DNA from: an uncultured Clostridium sp.
GTDB lineage: Bacteria > Bacillota > Clostridia > Lachnospirales > Lachnospiraceae
Direction of reading: 5' to 3'
Assembly (NCBI GenBank): GCA_902496665.1
Contig: CABVBU010000009.1
Span: forward strand, 1 to 64,000
Length of the DNA stretch: 64,000 bases
Shown here: piece by piece, positions 42,032 to 51,319 of the stretch
Layout of the letters: each line of letters opens with the position of its first letter
Position numbering within the stretch: position 1 is the stretch's first letter
Position numbers and translations under genes: made by a program
Notes under the pieces: generated by a model
What the model saw: only the letters and a program-made list of their open reading frames with translations
Databases searched by the model: none
Told to the model about the DNA's origin: nothing

Positions 42032-42079
42032 ATCCCCTGCGAAGTGCAAAAATAATGCACAAGACGCAGGGGATTTTTA
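42032..42079 (+). terminator. Terminator of the sensory ABC module
   Basis: A 10-bp stem, ATCCCCTGCG with CGCAGGGGAT, enclosing an inner GTGC/GCAC pairing and followed by TTTTTAT. Confidence 0.92.
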
Positions 42080-42202
42080 TATAAAAAATAAAAATATTAC
42101 ACAAAAACAATAAAACAGCACATTTCAAAAATAAAAAATCCCGTCTAAAATAGAGACAACTAAAAAAGCCCGAGGGCAAAAAAAGATCAGGAGGATTCAC
42201 TT

Positions 42203-43882
42203 ATGAAAAAAACTTTAGCGGCGTTATTGGCAGCGTCCATGGCACTGAGTTTATGTGCATGTGGCGGCGGAAGCAAACCGGCTGAGACAACAGCGGCAGC
42301 GGCAGAATCTGGAGCGACAGAGGCAGCAGGAGCAGCAGAGAGTGCTGGCGGACGTGCAAAAACAGTTACTCTCGGCATGAACACACAGATCTCTACTCTG
42401 GATCCGTTCAATGGTGCGTCCACAGGTACAATTTATTTGACAGAAGCACTTCACGACGCATTATACAGCATCCCGGCTCTGGGTGAAGAACTGGAAAATG
42501 AGATCGGTAAGAGTTATGAAGTCAGCGATGATGGAAAAACTTTAACCGTAGAAATTTACGATTATGTTCATGATCAGGCCGGAAATAAGATCGATGCAGA
42601 GGATGTCGCATGGTCTTATAATACATATCTGGCAACAGGAAATGCAACACAGTTTGCAAAATATCTGGATTCTGCAGAAGCGACGGATGCAACTCATGTT
42701 GTATTTCACATGAAAGAAGATAAATGTAAAGAGACATCTGCAGTAAAATCTGTATTGAGTGGATGTGTCGTTTACGATAAGGATGCTTATAGTGCAGACA
42801 GCTACGCAACAAATCCTGTTGGCTGCGGACCGTATAAAGTAACAGAATTTGTAACAGGTGCATCCGTTACAATTGAAAGAGATCCGAATTACTGGCAGAC
42901 AGATGAAAGTCTTCTTGCATCCGCTAAGAAACAGAATGTTGAAAAATGTATTTTTAAGATCATTCTTGAGGATGCACAGCTTGCACTGGCACTTGAGACA
43001 GGCGATGTAGACGCAGTCAACTATGTTTCTGCAGATAACCTCCAGTTCTTCATGGACGATAATGGAAATGCGCTTGATGGATACACAGTCCAGCCATTCA
43101 ACTCCATCCTGTGCGTAAATGTAAGCTTCAACATGTTCCCGGATGCTGGATCTAAAGTTGCGAATGATAAGAATTTAAGACTTGCAATTGAGTGGGCAAT
43201 CGATAAAGAAGGTATCACAAACACGATCATGGGTAAGACCGCAAGCGTATCTTACGGATTTGCAACTCCTCTTTACGGCGACTATAATCCGGAATGGGAG
43301 AAAGAAGACAATGGCTATGACATCGAGAAGGCAAAAGCATACCTCGCAGAGTCTGATTATGTAAAGAACGGTTCCCCGACTCTCGTTATCATGACTGAGT
43401 CCAACGAAGTTAAGACAAAAGCAGCTCAGATGATCCAGAACTACTGTAAAGAGATTGGTATCAACATGGAAGTTAAGACGGCTGATACAGCTCTGTTTGA
43501 TAACTATAAATACGACTTCTCTGAGTGGGATCTTAAGATCGATAACAACGGAAACCGTGTATCCCTCGCAGCTCTTTACTCCAACTTCCTTTCTGCTACC
43601 CATACAAGCTACAACGGAGTTCCGACAAGCTTCAATGGTCTTCCGGAAGGTGACTTAAGCAAACTTTGCGATGTTGCAAACAATGTTGATACAAACAGCC
43701 AGGAAACAGTTGACGCTGTATTTGATTACTACACAGAGAACGCTATTATCTATGGTCTCTGGGGACCGATCAACTACGTAGCAGCAAAAGATGGAATCAC
43801 AGGATTAAAGGTTCAGTACCTCTCCTATGCACAGCCGTGGGCATTTGATTTTGCTCCTGATTATAAGGGTGTTGCCGACTAA
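42203..43882 (+). CDS. Oligopeptide-type substrate-binding lipoprotein (SBP_bac_5)
   Basis: A 559-residue lipoprotein of the OppA/DppA family. The lipobox is LCAC (Cys20), followed by an Ala/Glu/Ser linker (to about 48). TLDPFNGASTGTIYLTEALHDALY, DAEDVAWSYNTYL and NPVGCGPYKVTEF are typical. AGGAGG precedes the ATG. It is the first gene of an importer operon with two permeases and two ATPases. The ligand may be a peptide, but the hydrolase genes in the operon leave room for an N-acylated compound. Confidence 0.92.
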   Translation: MKKTLAALLAASMALSLCACGGGSKPAETTAAAAESGATEAAGAAESAGGRAKTVTLGMNTQISTLDPFNGASTGTIYLTEALHDALYSIPALGEELENEIGKSYEVSDDGKTLTVEIYDYVHDQAGNKIDAEDVAWSYNTYLATGNATQFAKYLDSAEATDATHVVFHMKEDKCKETSAVKSVLSGCVVYDKDAYSADSYATNPVGCGPYKVTEFVTGASVTIERDPNYWQTDESLLASAKKQNVEKCIFKIILEDAQLALALETGDVDAVNYVSADNLQFFMDDNGNALDGYTVQPFNSILCVNVSFNMFPDAGSKVANDKNLRLAIEWAIDKEGITNTIMGKTASVSYGFATPLYGDYNPEWEKEDNGYDIEKAKAYLAESDYVKNGSPTLVIMTESNEVKTKAAQMIQNYCKEIGINMEVKTADTALFDNYKYDFSEWDLKIDNNGNRVSLAALYSNFLSATHTSYNGVPTSFNGLPEGDLSKLCDVANNVDTNSQETVDAVFDYYTENAIIYGLWGPINYVAAKDGITGLKVQYLSYAQPWAFDFAPDYKGVAD

Positions 43883-43906
43883 CGGATAACAACTACGCGC
43901 TGCAGG

Positions 43907-43941
43907 GCGGCACGCGGGCAAGCGCTCCGCGTGCCGCTTTT
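43907..43941 (+). terminator. Attenuating hairpin after the binding-protein gene
   Basis: An 11-bp GC-rich stem, GCGGCACGCGG (43907-43917) with CCGCGTGCCGC (43927-43937), followed by only four T, in the gap before the permease genes. Partial termination here would yield more binding protein than permease, a common arrangement in importer operons. Confidence 0.7.
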
Positions 43942-43969
43942 CTACTACTGACAGCGGGAAAGGAGAAAT

Positions 43970-44941
43970 ATGGGAAAATATATTATAAAACGTCTTTTGA
44001 TGATGATTCCGGTTATTTTGGCAGTTGCGATTCTGATTTTTACGATCATGACATTTGTTCCGGGAAATCCAGCCTCGCTGATTTTAGGCGCGGATGCCAC
44101 AGAGGAACAGATTCTCATTAAAGAACATGAACTGGGGCTGGATCAGCCGTATGTGATCCGTCTTGGAAATTTCTTAAAACAGACGTTTGTTGACTTTGAT
44201 TTTGGGCGTTCTTACTGGACAAATACATCTGTTACAGAAGAATTGATGGCCCGCTTCCCGCGCACACTGGCGATTGCCGGTTTCGCAATGTTGTTTACCG
44301 TTATCATCGGTATTCCGTTGGGTATTTTCACCGCGATCCATGAAGGAACATTCGCAGACCGCATCGGAGTTTTACTTTGTGTAATCGGAGTTTCGATGCC
44401 GACGTTCTGGCTGGCAATGCTGTTTGTTCTGTTGTTTGCACTGAAATTGAAACTTCTGCCGGCACAGGGAATGGATGGAGCTAAATACTTTGTTCTTCCG
44501 GTAGTTGCACAGAGCTTAGGTGGAATCTCCGGAATGGTCCGTACCGCCCGTGCGGCGATGCTGGAGGTTGTCCGTGCTGATTACGTGACAACGGCCCGTT
44601 CCAAGGGACTTTCTGAAAGAAAAGTTATCTATGAACATGCGCTTCCAAATGCAATGCTTCCGATCATCTCTGTCTTAAGCGGGCAGCTTGCGAATCAGCT
44701 TGGCGGTGCTCTTGTTATCGAGCAGGTATTCTCGATTCCCGGAATTGGCTTATACCTGATCAATGCGGTAAATACCCGTGACTATCCGGTGGCGCAGTCT
44801 AGCGTTGTATTCTTATCGATTTTGTTCTCATTGATCGTACTTTTAACAGACCTCGGCTATGCGGCTGTTGATCCGATCATCCGCGCACAGTTTGTACAGG
44901 GTGGAACGAAGAAGAAAAAAAGAAAGGAGGAGAATGGCTGA
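43970..44941 (+). CDS. dppB: Oligopeptide-type ABC permease (DppB/OppB-like)
   Basis: A 323-residue inner-membrane permease with about six helices. It begins MGKYIIKRLLMMIPVILAVAI and has the N-terminal motif FVPGNPASLILG and the cytoplasmic loop VRADYVTTARSKGLSERKVIYEHALPNAMLP, all typical of DppB/OppB/GsiC. AAAGGAG precedes the ATG. It overlaps the next permease gene by 8 bases. Confidence 0.92.
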   Translation: MGKYIIKRLLMMIPVILAVAILIFTIMTFVPGNPASLILGADATEEQILIKEHELGLDQPYVIRLGNFLKQTFVDFDFGRSYWTNTSVTEELMARFPRTLAIAGFAMLFTVIIGIPLGIFTAIHEGTFADRIGVLLCVIGVSMPTFWLAMLFVLLFALKLKLLPAQGMDGAKYFVLPVVAQSLGGISGMVRTARAAMLEVVRADYVTTARSKGLSERKVIYEHALPNAMLPIISVLSGQLANQLGGALVIEQVFSIPGIGLYLINAVNTRDYPVAQSSVVFLSILFSLIVLLTDLGYAAVDPIIRAQFVQGGTKKKKRKEENG

Positions 44942-45806
44942 TATGAAAAAGGAAAAACGTAAAGGCGTCAATCAATGGCAGGAAGTATTAAATATTCTGC
45001 TTCATAACCCGAATGCGATCATTGGATTTGTGATCGTGGCGGTTTTGATTATTCTGGCAATTCTTGCTCCGTGGATTTCTCCGTATAATTATCTGGAGAT
45101 GAATCTGGCGATCGCAAAACAGGGCCCGAGCGCTGCGCATATTTTTGGAACAGATGACCTTGGACGCGACATCTTATCCCGCATCCTGTATGGTGGACGC
45201 TACTCCATGTCCCTCGGATTCCTTTCTGTAGGCCTCGGAGCGATCGTAGCTATGGTGATCGGTTCTATAGCCGGTTACTTCGGTGGATGGGTAGATAACC
45301 TCTTAATGCGTATGATGGATGTGCTCTCCGCAATTCCCGGCATGCTGCTTTCCATTATCGTTGCGGCAGCTCTCGGTACTGCATATCATGATACCGTTAT
45401 CGCTATGGCAATCGGAAATGTTGCGGCCCTTTCACGAATCTTAAGGGCACAGATCCTCAGCATCCGTGAAAAAGAATATGTACAGGCGGCAAAGGCATCC
45501 AACTGTTCCAACTTCCGAATCATATTTTCACATATCATCCCGAATTCAGTTATGCCAATGATCATTAACTGTACATCACGTCTTGCAGCAGCATTATTAT
45601 TCTGTGCATCCTTAAGCTTTATCGGTCTTGGCGTACAGCCGCCGGAGCCAGAGTGGGGAGCAATGCTCGCGGGCGCACGCGGATATATCCGTACATATCC
45701 GTACATGTTGATATCCCCGGGAATTTTTATCGCACTTTCTGTTGTCGGATTTACACTTCTTGGTGATTCTCTCCGGGATGCGATGGATCCGAAACTTAGA
45801 AAGTAA
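44934..45806 (+). CDS. dppC: Oligopeptide-type ABC permease (DppC/OppC-like)
   Basis: A 290-residue inner-membrane permease of the DppC/OppC type. HIFGTDDLGRDILSRILYGGRYSMSLG and the EAA loop EYVQAAKASNCSNFRIIFSHIIPNSVMPMII are hallmarks, and the C terminus GFTLLGDSLRDAMDPKLRK is canonical. The ATG at 44934 overlaps the upstream gene and lies very close to AAAGGAGG; an ATG at 44943 is a possible alternative. Confidence 0.92.
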   Translation: MADMKKEKRKGVNQWQEVLNILLHNPNAIIGFVIVAVLIILAILAPWISPYNYLEMNLAIAKQGPSAAHIFGTDDLGRDILSRILYGGRYSMSLGFLSVGLGAIVAMVIGSIAGYFGGWVDNLLMRMMDVLSAIPGMLLSIIVAAALGTAYHDTVIAMAIGNVAALSRILRAQILSIREKEYVQAAKASNCSNFRIIFSHIIPNSVMPMIINCTSRLAAALLFCASLSFIGLGVQPPEPEWGAMLAGARGYIRTYPYMLISPGIFIALSVVGFTLLGDSLRDAMDPKLRK

Positions 45807-45820
45807 AGGGAGGTGAAAAA

Positions 45821-46828
45821 ATGAGTGCAGATGAAAAAAAGAAGGCGGCAGATATCGGTGAGTTTCTTGATGTGAGAAATCTCACAGTTCAGTATACATC
45901 CATGGGCAGTGTGATCCACGCAGTAAATGGCATCTCATTCCGGTTAAATAAAGGAGAAACACTTGCTCTTGTAGGCGAGACCGGCGCCGGAAAGACATCG
46001 ATTGCGAAGGCAATCTTAAGGATTCTGCCGGATATCTCCGCAAAATCCGGCGGAGAAGTTTATTTCCAGGGAACCGATATGATGAAACTCAAGGAAAAAG
46101 AGATGCAGAAGATCCGCGGACATAAGATCTCCATGATCTTCCAGGATCCGATGACAGCCTTAAATCCGACCATGCGTATCGGAAGACAGATTTCAGAAGT
46201 TGTATCCGCCCATCGAAATATTTCCAAAGAAGAGGCGGAAGTAGAAGGCAAGAGGATGCTGGAATTGGTAGGAATCCCGGCAGAACGCTACAATGAATTC
46301 CCGCACCAGTTCTCCGGTGGAATGAAACAGCGAGTTGTCATTGCAATTGCATTGGCCTGCAACCCGGAACTGCTCTTAGCTGATGAGCCGACGACCGCTC
46401 TGGATGTAACGATTCAGGCACAGGTTCTTGAGCTGATCAACGATCTGAAGGAGCGATTGAATACCTCCATGATTCTGATTACACATGATCTCGGTGTTGT
46501 AAATGAGACATGTGACAATGTGGCAGTTGTGTATGCCGGAAAGATCATTGAGTCCGGAAAAAAATATGATATCTTTAAACACCCGGCACACCCGTATACG
46601 AATGGACTGTTCGGCGCACTTCCGAACATGAACTTAAACTCCAGCCGACTGCGCCCGATTGAGGGGCTTCTTCCGGATCCGACAAATCTCCCGGCAGGAT
46701 GTGCATTTGCACCGCGCTGCCCGCATGCAACAGACAAGTGCAGACAGGGAACGATCCCGGCGGTTGAGCTGGAACCAGGCCACTTCTGCGAGTGTATCCG
46801 GTTGGATGAGATCAGAAAGGAGCGTTAG
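45821..46828 (+). CDS. dppD: Oligopeptide-type ABC ATPase (DppD/OppD-like)
   Basis: A 335-residue ATPase. Walker A is GETGAGKTS, the signature is FSGGMKQRV, Walker B is LLLADEPTTALD and the H-loop is ITHDLGVV. The C-terminal oligopeptide-transporter extension contains GCAFAPRCPHATDKC, the Cys-rich stretch that binds an Fe-S cluster in some relatives. GGGAGG precedes the ATG, and the DppF-type partner starts 3 bases after its end. Confidence 0.93.
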   Translation: MSADEKKKAADIGEFLDVRNLTVQYTSMGSVIHAVNGISFRLNKGETLALVGETGAGKTSIAKAILRILPDISAKSGGEVYFQGTDMMKLKEKEMQKIRGHKISMIFQDPMTALNPTMRIGRQISEVVSAHRNISKEEAEVEGKRMLELVGIPAERYNEFPHQFSGGMKQRVVIAIALACNPELLLADEPTTALDVTIQAQVLELINDLKERLNTSMILITHDLGVVNETCDNVAVVYAGKIIESGKKYDIFKHPAHPYTNGLFGALPNMNLNSSRLRPIEGLLPDPTNLPAGCAFAPRCPHATDKCRQGTIPAVELEPGHFCECIRLDEIRKER

Positions 46829-46831
46829 AAC

Positions 46832-47782
46832 ATGGCATTAATTGAAGTTCAACACTTAAAAAAATATTTTGACGTTCCGAATGGAACTCTCCACGCAGTG
46901 GATGATGTCAGTTTTAAGATTGAAAAAGGTACGACGATGGGGGTCGTTGGTGAGTCCGGATGTGGAAAATCCACACTCGGAACGACCCTGATCCATCTTC
47001 AGGAGAGCACAGGGGGAAAGATCCTATTCGAAGGCAGAGACGTGACGCATCTGGATAAAAAGGAGCTTCGCACATACCGCGAGGATGTCCAGATCATCTT
47101 TCAGGACCCATATTCATCCCTGAATCCACGGTATAATATCGCAAGAACCATTATGGAACCGTTGGAAATATCCGGACGATTTAAATCAAAGGAAGAGATC
47201 CGCAGAGAGGCAGACCGGATCATGGATCTTGTCGGAATCGAGGAACGTCTCCGCGGATCTTATCCGCATGAACTTGACGGAGGGCGCAGACAGCGTGTGG
47301 GAATCGGCCGCGCTCTGGCTTTAAATCCGAAGTTTATTGTGTGCGATGAGCCGGTATCAGCCTTGGACGTATCGATTCAGGCTCAGGTATTAAATCTTTT
47401 AATGGATCTGCAGGAGCAGAAACAGCTTACCTACATGTTTGTTACGCATGATCTTTCTGTTGTCCGCCATATATCAGATAATATCTGCGTTATGTATCTC
47501 GGACAGCTTGTTGAGACATGTTCTTCAAAGAAGTTGTTTGAAAAACCGCTTCATCCTTACACGCAGGCACTTCTCTCCGCAATTCCGTCCACGGACGTTG
47601 ACCGGAAAATGCAGCGTGTTCAGTTAAAGGGGGAGCTTACGTCCCCGATCAATCCGAAACCGGGATGCCGTTTTGCGGCCAGATGTCCTTATGCGACTGC
47701 AAAATGTCAGGAACCGCAGCAGCTGCGTGAGATTGAGAGTGGACATTTTGTCCAGTGCTGTCGGATCGAGGAGATTGACTGA
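46832..47782 (+). CDS. dppF: Oligopeptide-type ABC ATPase (DppF/OppF-like)
   Basis: A 316-residue ATPase, partner of the DppD-type subunit. Walker A is GESGCGKST, Walker B is FIVCDEPVSALD and the H-loop is VTHDLSVV; CRFAARCPYATAKC is the C-terminal Cys stretch. The signature reads LDGGRRQR rather than LSGGQ, a variant I know from other Firmicute OppF proteins. The next gene, a ceramidase-like hydrolase, starts 14 bases later, so it is probably in the same operon. Confidence 0.92.
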   Translation: MALIEVQHLKKYFDVPNGTLHAVDDVSFKIEKGTTMGVVGESGCGKSTLGTTLIHLQESTGGKILFEGRDVTHLDKKELRTYREDVQIIFQDPYSSLNPRYNIARTIMEPLEISGRFKSKEEIRREADRIMDLVGIEERLRGSYPHELDGGRRQRVGIGRALALNPKFIVCDEPVSALDVSIQAQVLNLLMDLQEQKQLTYMFVTHDLSVVRHISDNICVMYLGQLVETCSSKKLFEKPLHPYTQALLSAIPSTDVDRKMQRVQLKGELTSPINPKPGCRFAARCPYATAKCQEPQQLREIESGHFVQCCRIEEID

Positions 47783-47796
47783 TAGGAGGAACTGCC

Positions 47797-49164
47797 ATGT
47801 ACGAGTTGAAAGCAGGGGCCTGTGAAGCCGGAATCAATCCGCCCGAAGAATTGTTTCCGTTCCGCAAATATGAAAATTCATTTTTGGAGGGATGCCTCGA
47901 TGAATTAAAGGCAAAAGCGATCGTTCTTGACAATGGAGCGACCAGATTTCTGATCCTTGGAATGGATGTCGGGGAGACATTGAACGGAGAACAGAAAGCG
48001 GAGATCACGAAAAAGTACGGATTTGACTATGAGCATATTCTTACATTCAATACACATAATCATTCCGCTCCATTCTGGGGGCATGTTCCGGCACCGCGGG
48101 GCAAAAAGCCGCAGGATCAGAGCGAACGGGAGATCGCCTATGAAAAAACAGTAATGGCGGGGATTCATAAAGCTATTGAAGGCGCGATCGCTTCATTGCG
48201 TCCGGCCCGGTATGGATTCGGAACAGGTGAGAGCTATATCAATACAAACAGAGACCAGCTTTTTGAGGATGGTTTCTGGATGCAGGGACAGAATTATACT
48301 GGTTTTTCAGATAAGACTTTAGCGGTCATGAAATGGGAAGATTACGATGGAAACCTGATCGCGGCATTTTTGAATTACTGTTGTCACGGAACGTGCGCGT
48401 TTACAAGACGTGACGTTGACGGAAAGATTAAGACTTCGCCGGAATTCATGGGTTATGCCTGCAATTATGTGCAGGAACGTTACGGCGGAACTCCTGTGAT
48501 TATCTGGTCATCAGGGGCAGCCGGGGATCAGAATCCGTTGTTTTCCTCTGAGGGATTTCCGAGAACATATGAGAAGGATGGATATTCTGAGAGTATAGAC
48601 ACACCGGATGGGACCCAGTACATGATCCAGAAACATTGGGGATTCCAGCACGGGATCGACGCAATCCATGTGATCGAGTCGATCCGGGATATGAAAGAAC
48701 GGATGAAGATAACAACGGCGTCTACCATTGTAAAGCTGGATGGGCAGAAAGCTCCGGAAGGCGCTGATATGCAGTACAACCGTCTTCTGGTGGATAATTT
48801 TCTCCGGGGATATCGCCCGGACCTGTTTGAGAACGGAAAACATCCGGAAAAGAAACTTGTGAAGATGGTGCCGGATGGAACGGTGGATCTTTATATGCAG
48901 CTTGCGATTCTTGGAGATGCCGCTTTTGTGGGGGAAGCCGCGGAGCCATACTGCAGGATCGGAGCGAAATGTAAAGAAGCGTCCCCGTTTAAGAACACGG
49001 TGGTTGTGACCCATACAGATGGAAGAAAAGCAGGATATATTCTCGACGATGCGTCTGCGGACCATAAAGTATTCCAGAGTTTCGCAAAGGTGCGGCCGGG
49101 AAACAATGACGGAAAGATCATAAGAGGAATGCTGGATATGTTTGATGATGCGCTGAATAAGTAG
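47797..49164 (+). CDS. Neutral-ceramidase-like hydrolase
   Basis: A 455-residue protein resembling the catalytic domain of neutral/alkaline ceramidases, which split the amide bond of N-acyl sphingoids. Candidate zinc ligands are His87 and His89 in THNHSAP, the His in CCHGTC (about 190) and the Glu in FVGEAAEPY; SSGAAGDQNP matches the ceramidase GDV/GDQNP loop. No signal peptide is visible, while classical bacterial neutral ceramidases are secreted, so this one probably acts inside on an imported compound. AGGAGG precedes the ATG; it sits between the importer and an MBL hydrolase gene. Confidence 0.75.
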   Translation: MYELKAGACEAGINPPEELFPFRKYENSFLEGCLDELKAKAIVLDNGATRFLILGMDVGETLNGEQKAEITKKYGFDYEHILTFNTHNHSAPFWGHVPAPRGKKPQDQSEREIAYEKTVMAGIHKAIEGAIASLRPARYGFGTGESYINTNRDQLFEDGFWMQGQNYTGFSDKTLAVMKWEDYDGNLIAAFLNYCCHGTCAFTRRDVDGKIKTSPEFMGYACNYVQERYGGTPVIIWSSGAAGDQNPLFSSEGFPRTYEKDGYSESIDTPDGTQYMIQKHWGFQHGIDAIHVIESIRDMKERMKITTASTIVKLDGQKAPEGADMQYNRLLVDNFLRGYRPDLFENGKHPEKKLVKMVPDGTVDLYMQLAILGDAAFVGEAAEPYCRIGAKCKEASPFKNTVVVTHTDGRKAGYILDDASADHKVFQSFAKVRPGNNDGKIIRGMLDMFDDALNK

Positions 49165-49191
49165 TGTTCAACGAAAAAGGAGGTATTTTAG

Positions 49192-50055
49192 GTGAAAACA
49201 AGAAAAATGCCGTGGTTTGAATTTGCTCCTGATACATATGAGATCGATGAGTTTGATTGTGCTTCGATCTTCCTGTTTGTGGGAACGGAACGAGCCCTTT
49301 TACTTGACACGGGGATCGGAATCGGAGATTTGAAAGGTCTTGTGGAAGAAATTACGGATAAGCCGTATGATGTTGTCCTGACTCATGGACATCGGGATCA
49401 TACAGGCGGTGCTGGATGGTTTGATACAGTCTATTTGAATAGAAAAGACTACGAATTATATCCGTTTCCGCCAACTGTGGAGCAGAGAAGAGATTACGCG
49501 AGGATGATCCGGACGAGAGAACACAAGTATTATCCATATAAGGAAGAAGTGGATATTGTGGAGTGGCCGAAGATTCCGGAGAGAAAGCCGCTGGAAGATG
49601 GGCAGGTCTTTGATCTCGGCGGAAGAACGCTGACGTTCTATGAATGCGGTGGCCACACACCGGGTGAGATGGTGGTGATTGATGACAAAAACCGTATTTT
49701 ATTCTGCGGGGATGCATGCAATAATCATCTGCTGTTCAGACTTGGCCCCGGAGAACCGGGATTCATCAGCACAGAGGAAGCCGGGGAGAATCTGGAACGG
49801 ATCTGGAGTATGAAAGACCGCTATGATATCGTGATGAATTCCCATCATGATTACCGGGCAGTCGGAGGGCCGATAGCTCCGACGGTTATGCCGAACGCGA
49901 TTCAGTGCTGCAAGGATCTGGTAGCAGGAACTCCGCATCTGATGCAGATCGATAATCCGCTGAAGCTAGAAGGCGCGGATCCGACGATCACGGTCGCATC
50001 CCTGGATGGAATCAGTTGGGTTGTGTTTAATCCGGAAGGAATTCACAGAGTATAA
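49192..50055 (+). CDS. MBL-fold metallo-hydrolase
   Basis: A 287-residue metallo-beta-lactamase-fold hydrolase with LTHGHRDHTGG as the metal motif, a second-ligand CGGHTPGEMVV, FCGDACNN (bridging Asp) and a late NSHHDYR histidine. It resembles the general MBL group that includes glyoxalase II and lactonases. It starts with GTG after AAGGAGG and is the last gene of the importer/ceramidase-like operon, which suggests a role in the same catabolic route. Confidence 0.87.
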   Translation: MKTRKMPWFEFAPDTYEIDEFDCASIFLFVGTERALLLDTGIGIGDLKGLVEEITDKPYDVVLTHGHRDHTGGAGWFDTVYLNRKDYELYPFPPTVEQRRDYARMIRTREHKYYPYKEEVDIVEWPKIPERKPLEDGQVFDLGGRTLTFYECGGHTPGEMVVIDDKNRILFCGDACNNHLLFRLGPGEPGFISTEEAGENLERIWSMKDRYDIVMNSHHDYRAVGGPIAPTVMPNAIQCCKDLVAGTPHLMQIDNPLKLEGADPTITVASLDGISWVVFNPEGIHRV

Positions 50056-50077
50056 ACGCGTGGATTATACATGAAAA

Positions 50078-50131
50078 AAGAACCGTTATCCGGCGTGTGG
50101 GAGGAAAAACACACCGGATAACGGTTCTTTA
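50078..50131. terminator. Two-way terminator
   Basis: A long stem, AAGAACCGTTATCCGG with CCGGATAACGGTTCTT, with A-rich and T-rich flanks on the two sides. It ends both the importer operon and the convergent small-protein genes. Confidence 0.9.
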
Positions 50132-50134
50132 AAA

Positions 50135-50638
50135 TCAGTGTCTAAAATAGCGATCCAGATAAGCCTCTTCTTTCAGCCATGCGAAAACCGGTTTCTCTTC
50201 CCAGTATTTCTGCACAGCTTTCAGACGTTTTACGGAATACCGCATGTAGCGTTTTTCTTTTGGCGGCCAGTTGAGACACATATGAAAACGTTCCTTTTCG
50301 GTCATAGACTCTGGAGAAAAGTAAAGATAGAGTTCTCCAACTTTCGTTCTTTCCGCATTTTTCATGACCTTCATATTGGCGATTCCAACCTCCTGAATCT
50401 TATCCCAGGAAAGTTCATTGTAGGATTTCCATAAAAAACGATTTCGCACACCACTTTCGTCGATTTCAAGATATTTCGTAAAATGACATAAAAGAAGAAA
50501 ATAGACTACGGAAAGTACGGCGTACAGAACCATTGGTATCATTTTGTGTGATTGAAATGAGACGATAAAAAGGAATAGAAATAAAATAAAGGCAAACAGT
50601 GAAAGCAGAGCTTTCACTGGATTGATCAGATATCGCAT
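50135..50638 (-). CDS. Hypothetical membrane protein
   Basis: A 167-residue protein with two N-terminal hydrophobic helices (about 10-30 and 36-55) and a soluble C-terminal domain of mixed strands and helices (YLEIDESGVRNRFLWKSYNELSWDKIQEVGI), like the small PH-like domains found in bacterial membrane proteins. The start at 50638 follows AAAGGAG. It lies 17 bases after another small membrane protein gene, so the two probably form an operon. No family is claimed. Confidence 0.72.
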   Translation of the reverse strand: MRYLINPVKALLSLFAFILFLFLFIVSFQSHKMIPMVLYAVLSVVYFLLLCHFTKYLEIDESGVRNRFLWKSYNELSWDKIQEVGIANMKVMKNAERTKVGELYLYFSPESMTEKERFHMCLNWPPKEKRYMRYSVKRLKAVQKYWEEKPVFAWLKEEAYLDRYFRH

Positions 50639-50655
50639 AAAAACTCCTTTCCGTA

Positions 50656-51081
50656 TCACTGCTGTTTTTCGCTGACAAATTCAGTCAAGGAAGTGCTTAG
50701 GGCAGCAGTTACTTTTTCAGATTCGTAGTTAAAAAGGATGACACCATTTTCAGTCCGAATCTCGATTACAGATCGAATCGAGGGGACGGCACAGAGAGCA
50801 TATGTACCATATACATCATTATGAAAAGTTCCGTAATGCAGACGGCGGTTTTGCACGCCGGAAACTTTTGTGCCGCTGTTGTAGTCATCAATAAGCGTGA
50901 TCGATTGGATTTCCTTGTAGTTAATGGAAAAAGGTTCGGTTCCTGACGGACCGGTGATGACAATCCGGGTGTCATTGAAATCGATCCCGACGGATGTTGC
51001 ATTCTGCATACGGATGGCGACTGCAAATACCATGATCAGGATCAAGGCACCGGTGATATAACGGGAATATTTTTTGTTCAC
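50656..51081 (-). CDS. Hypothetical membrane protein
   Basis: A protein of about 141 residues with one N-terminal membrane helix (about 8-27, YITGALILIMVFAVAI) and a C-terminal beta-rich domain (VGIDFNDTRIVITG, INYKEIQSITLIDDY) resembling a bacterial PH-like fold. GTG at 51081, preceded by GAGGG, is the best start; GTG at 51093 is the alternative. The domain layout is similar to that of the downstream partner gene. Function unknown. Confidence 0.7.
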   Translation of the reverse strand: MNKKYSRYITGALILIMVFAVAIRMQNATSVGIDFNDTRIVITGPSGTEPFSINYKEIQSITLIDDYNSGTKVSGVQNRRLHYGTFHNDVYGTYALCAVPSIRSVIEIRTENGVILFNYESEKVTAALSTSLTEFVSEKQQ

Positions 51082-51203
51082 GAAATCCCTCACTTCTTTT
51101 GTGTAATGACATCATTATCAGTCAAAATGCACAAAAAAACAAGGTGACAAATTAAAGATTATGTGAAAAATATTTGCGGTTTCGATGAATGAAGATGAAA
51201 ATA

Positions 51204-51291
51204 GTCCCATGTTTTCAATAAGCTGAGGAATCTGCCAGATCATTTTAACAAAGAGAACAATGCCAGATGCCGCAGCGAGAAGACATGGGAC
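51204..51291. repeat. Long-range inverted repeat after luxS
   Basis: GTCCCATGTTTTC (51204-51216) and GAAGACATGGGAC (51279-51291) pair over 12 of 13 positions, enclosing 62 bases that can form smaller pairings. It lies beyond the luxS stop codon and may help end its transcript; the T-tract is weak. Nothing else is seen in 51082-51319. Confidence 0.45.
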
Positions 51292-51319
51292 GTATTTTCA
51301 GAGTATTTGAGGTGAAGGA

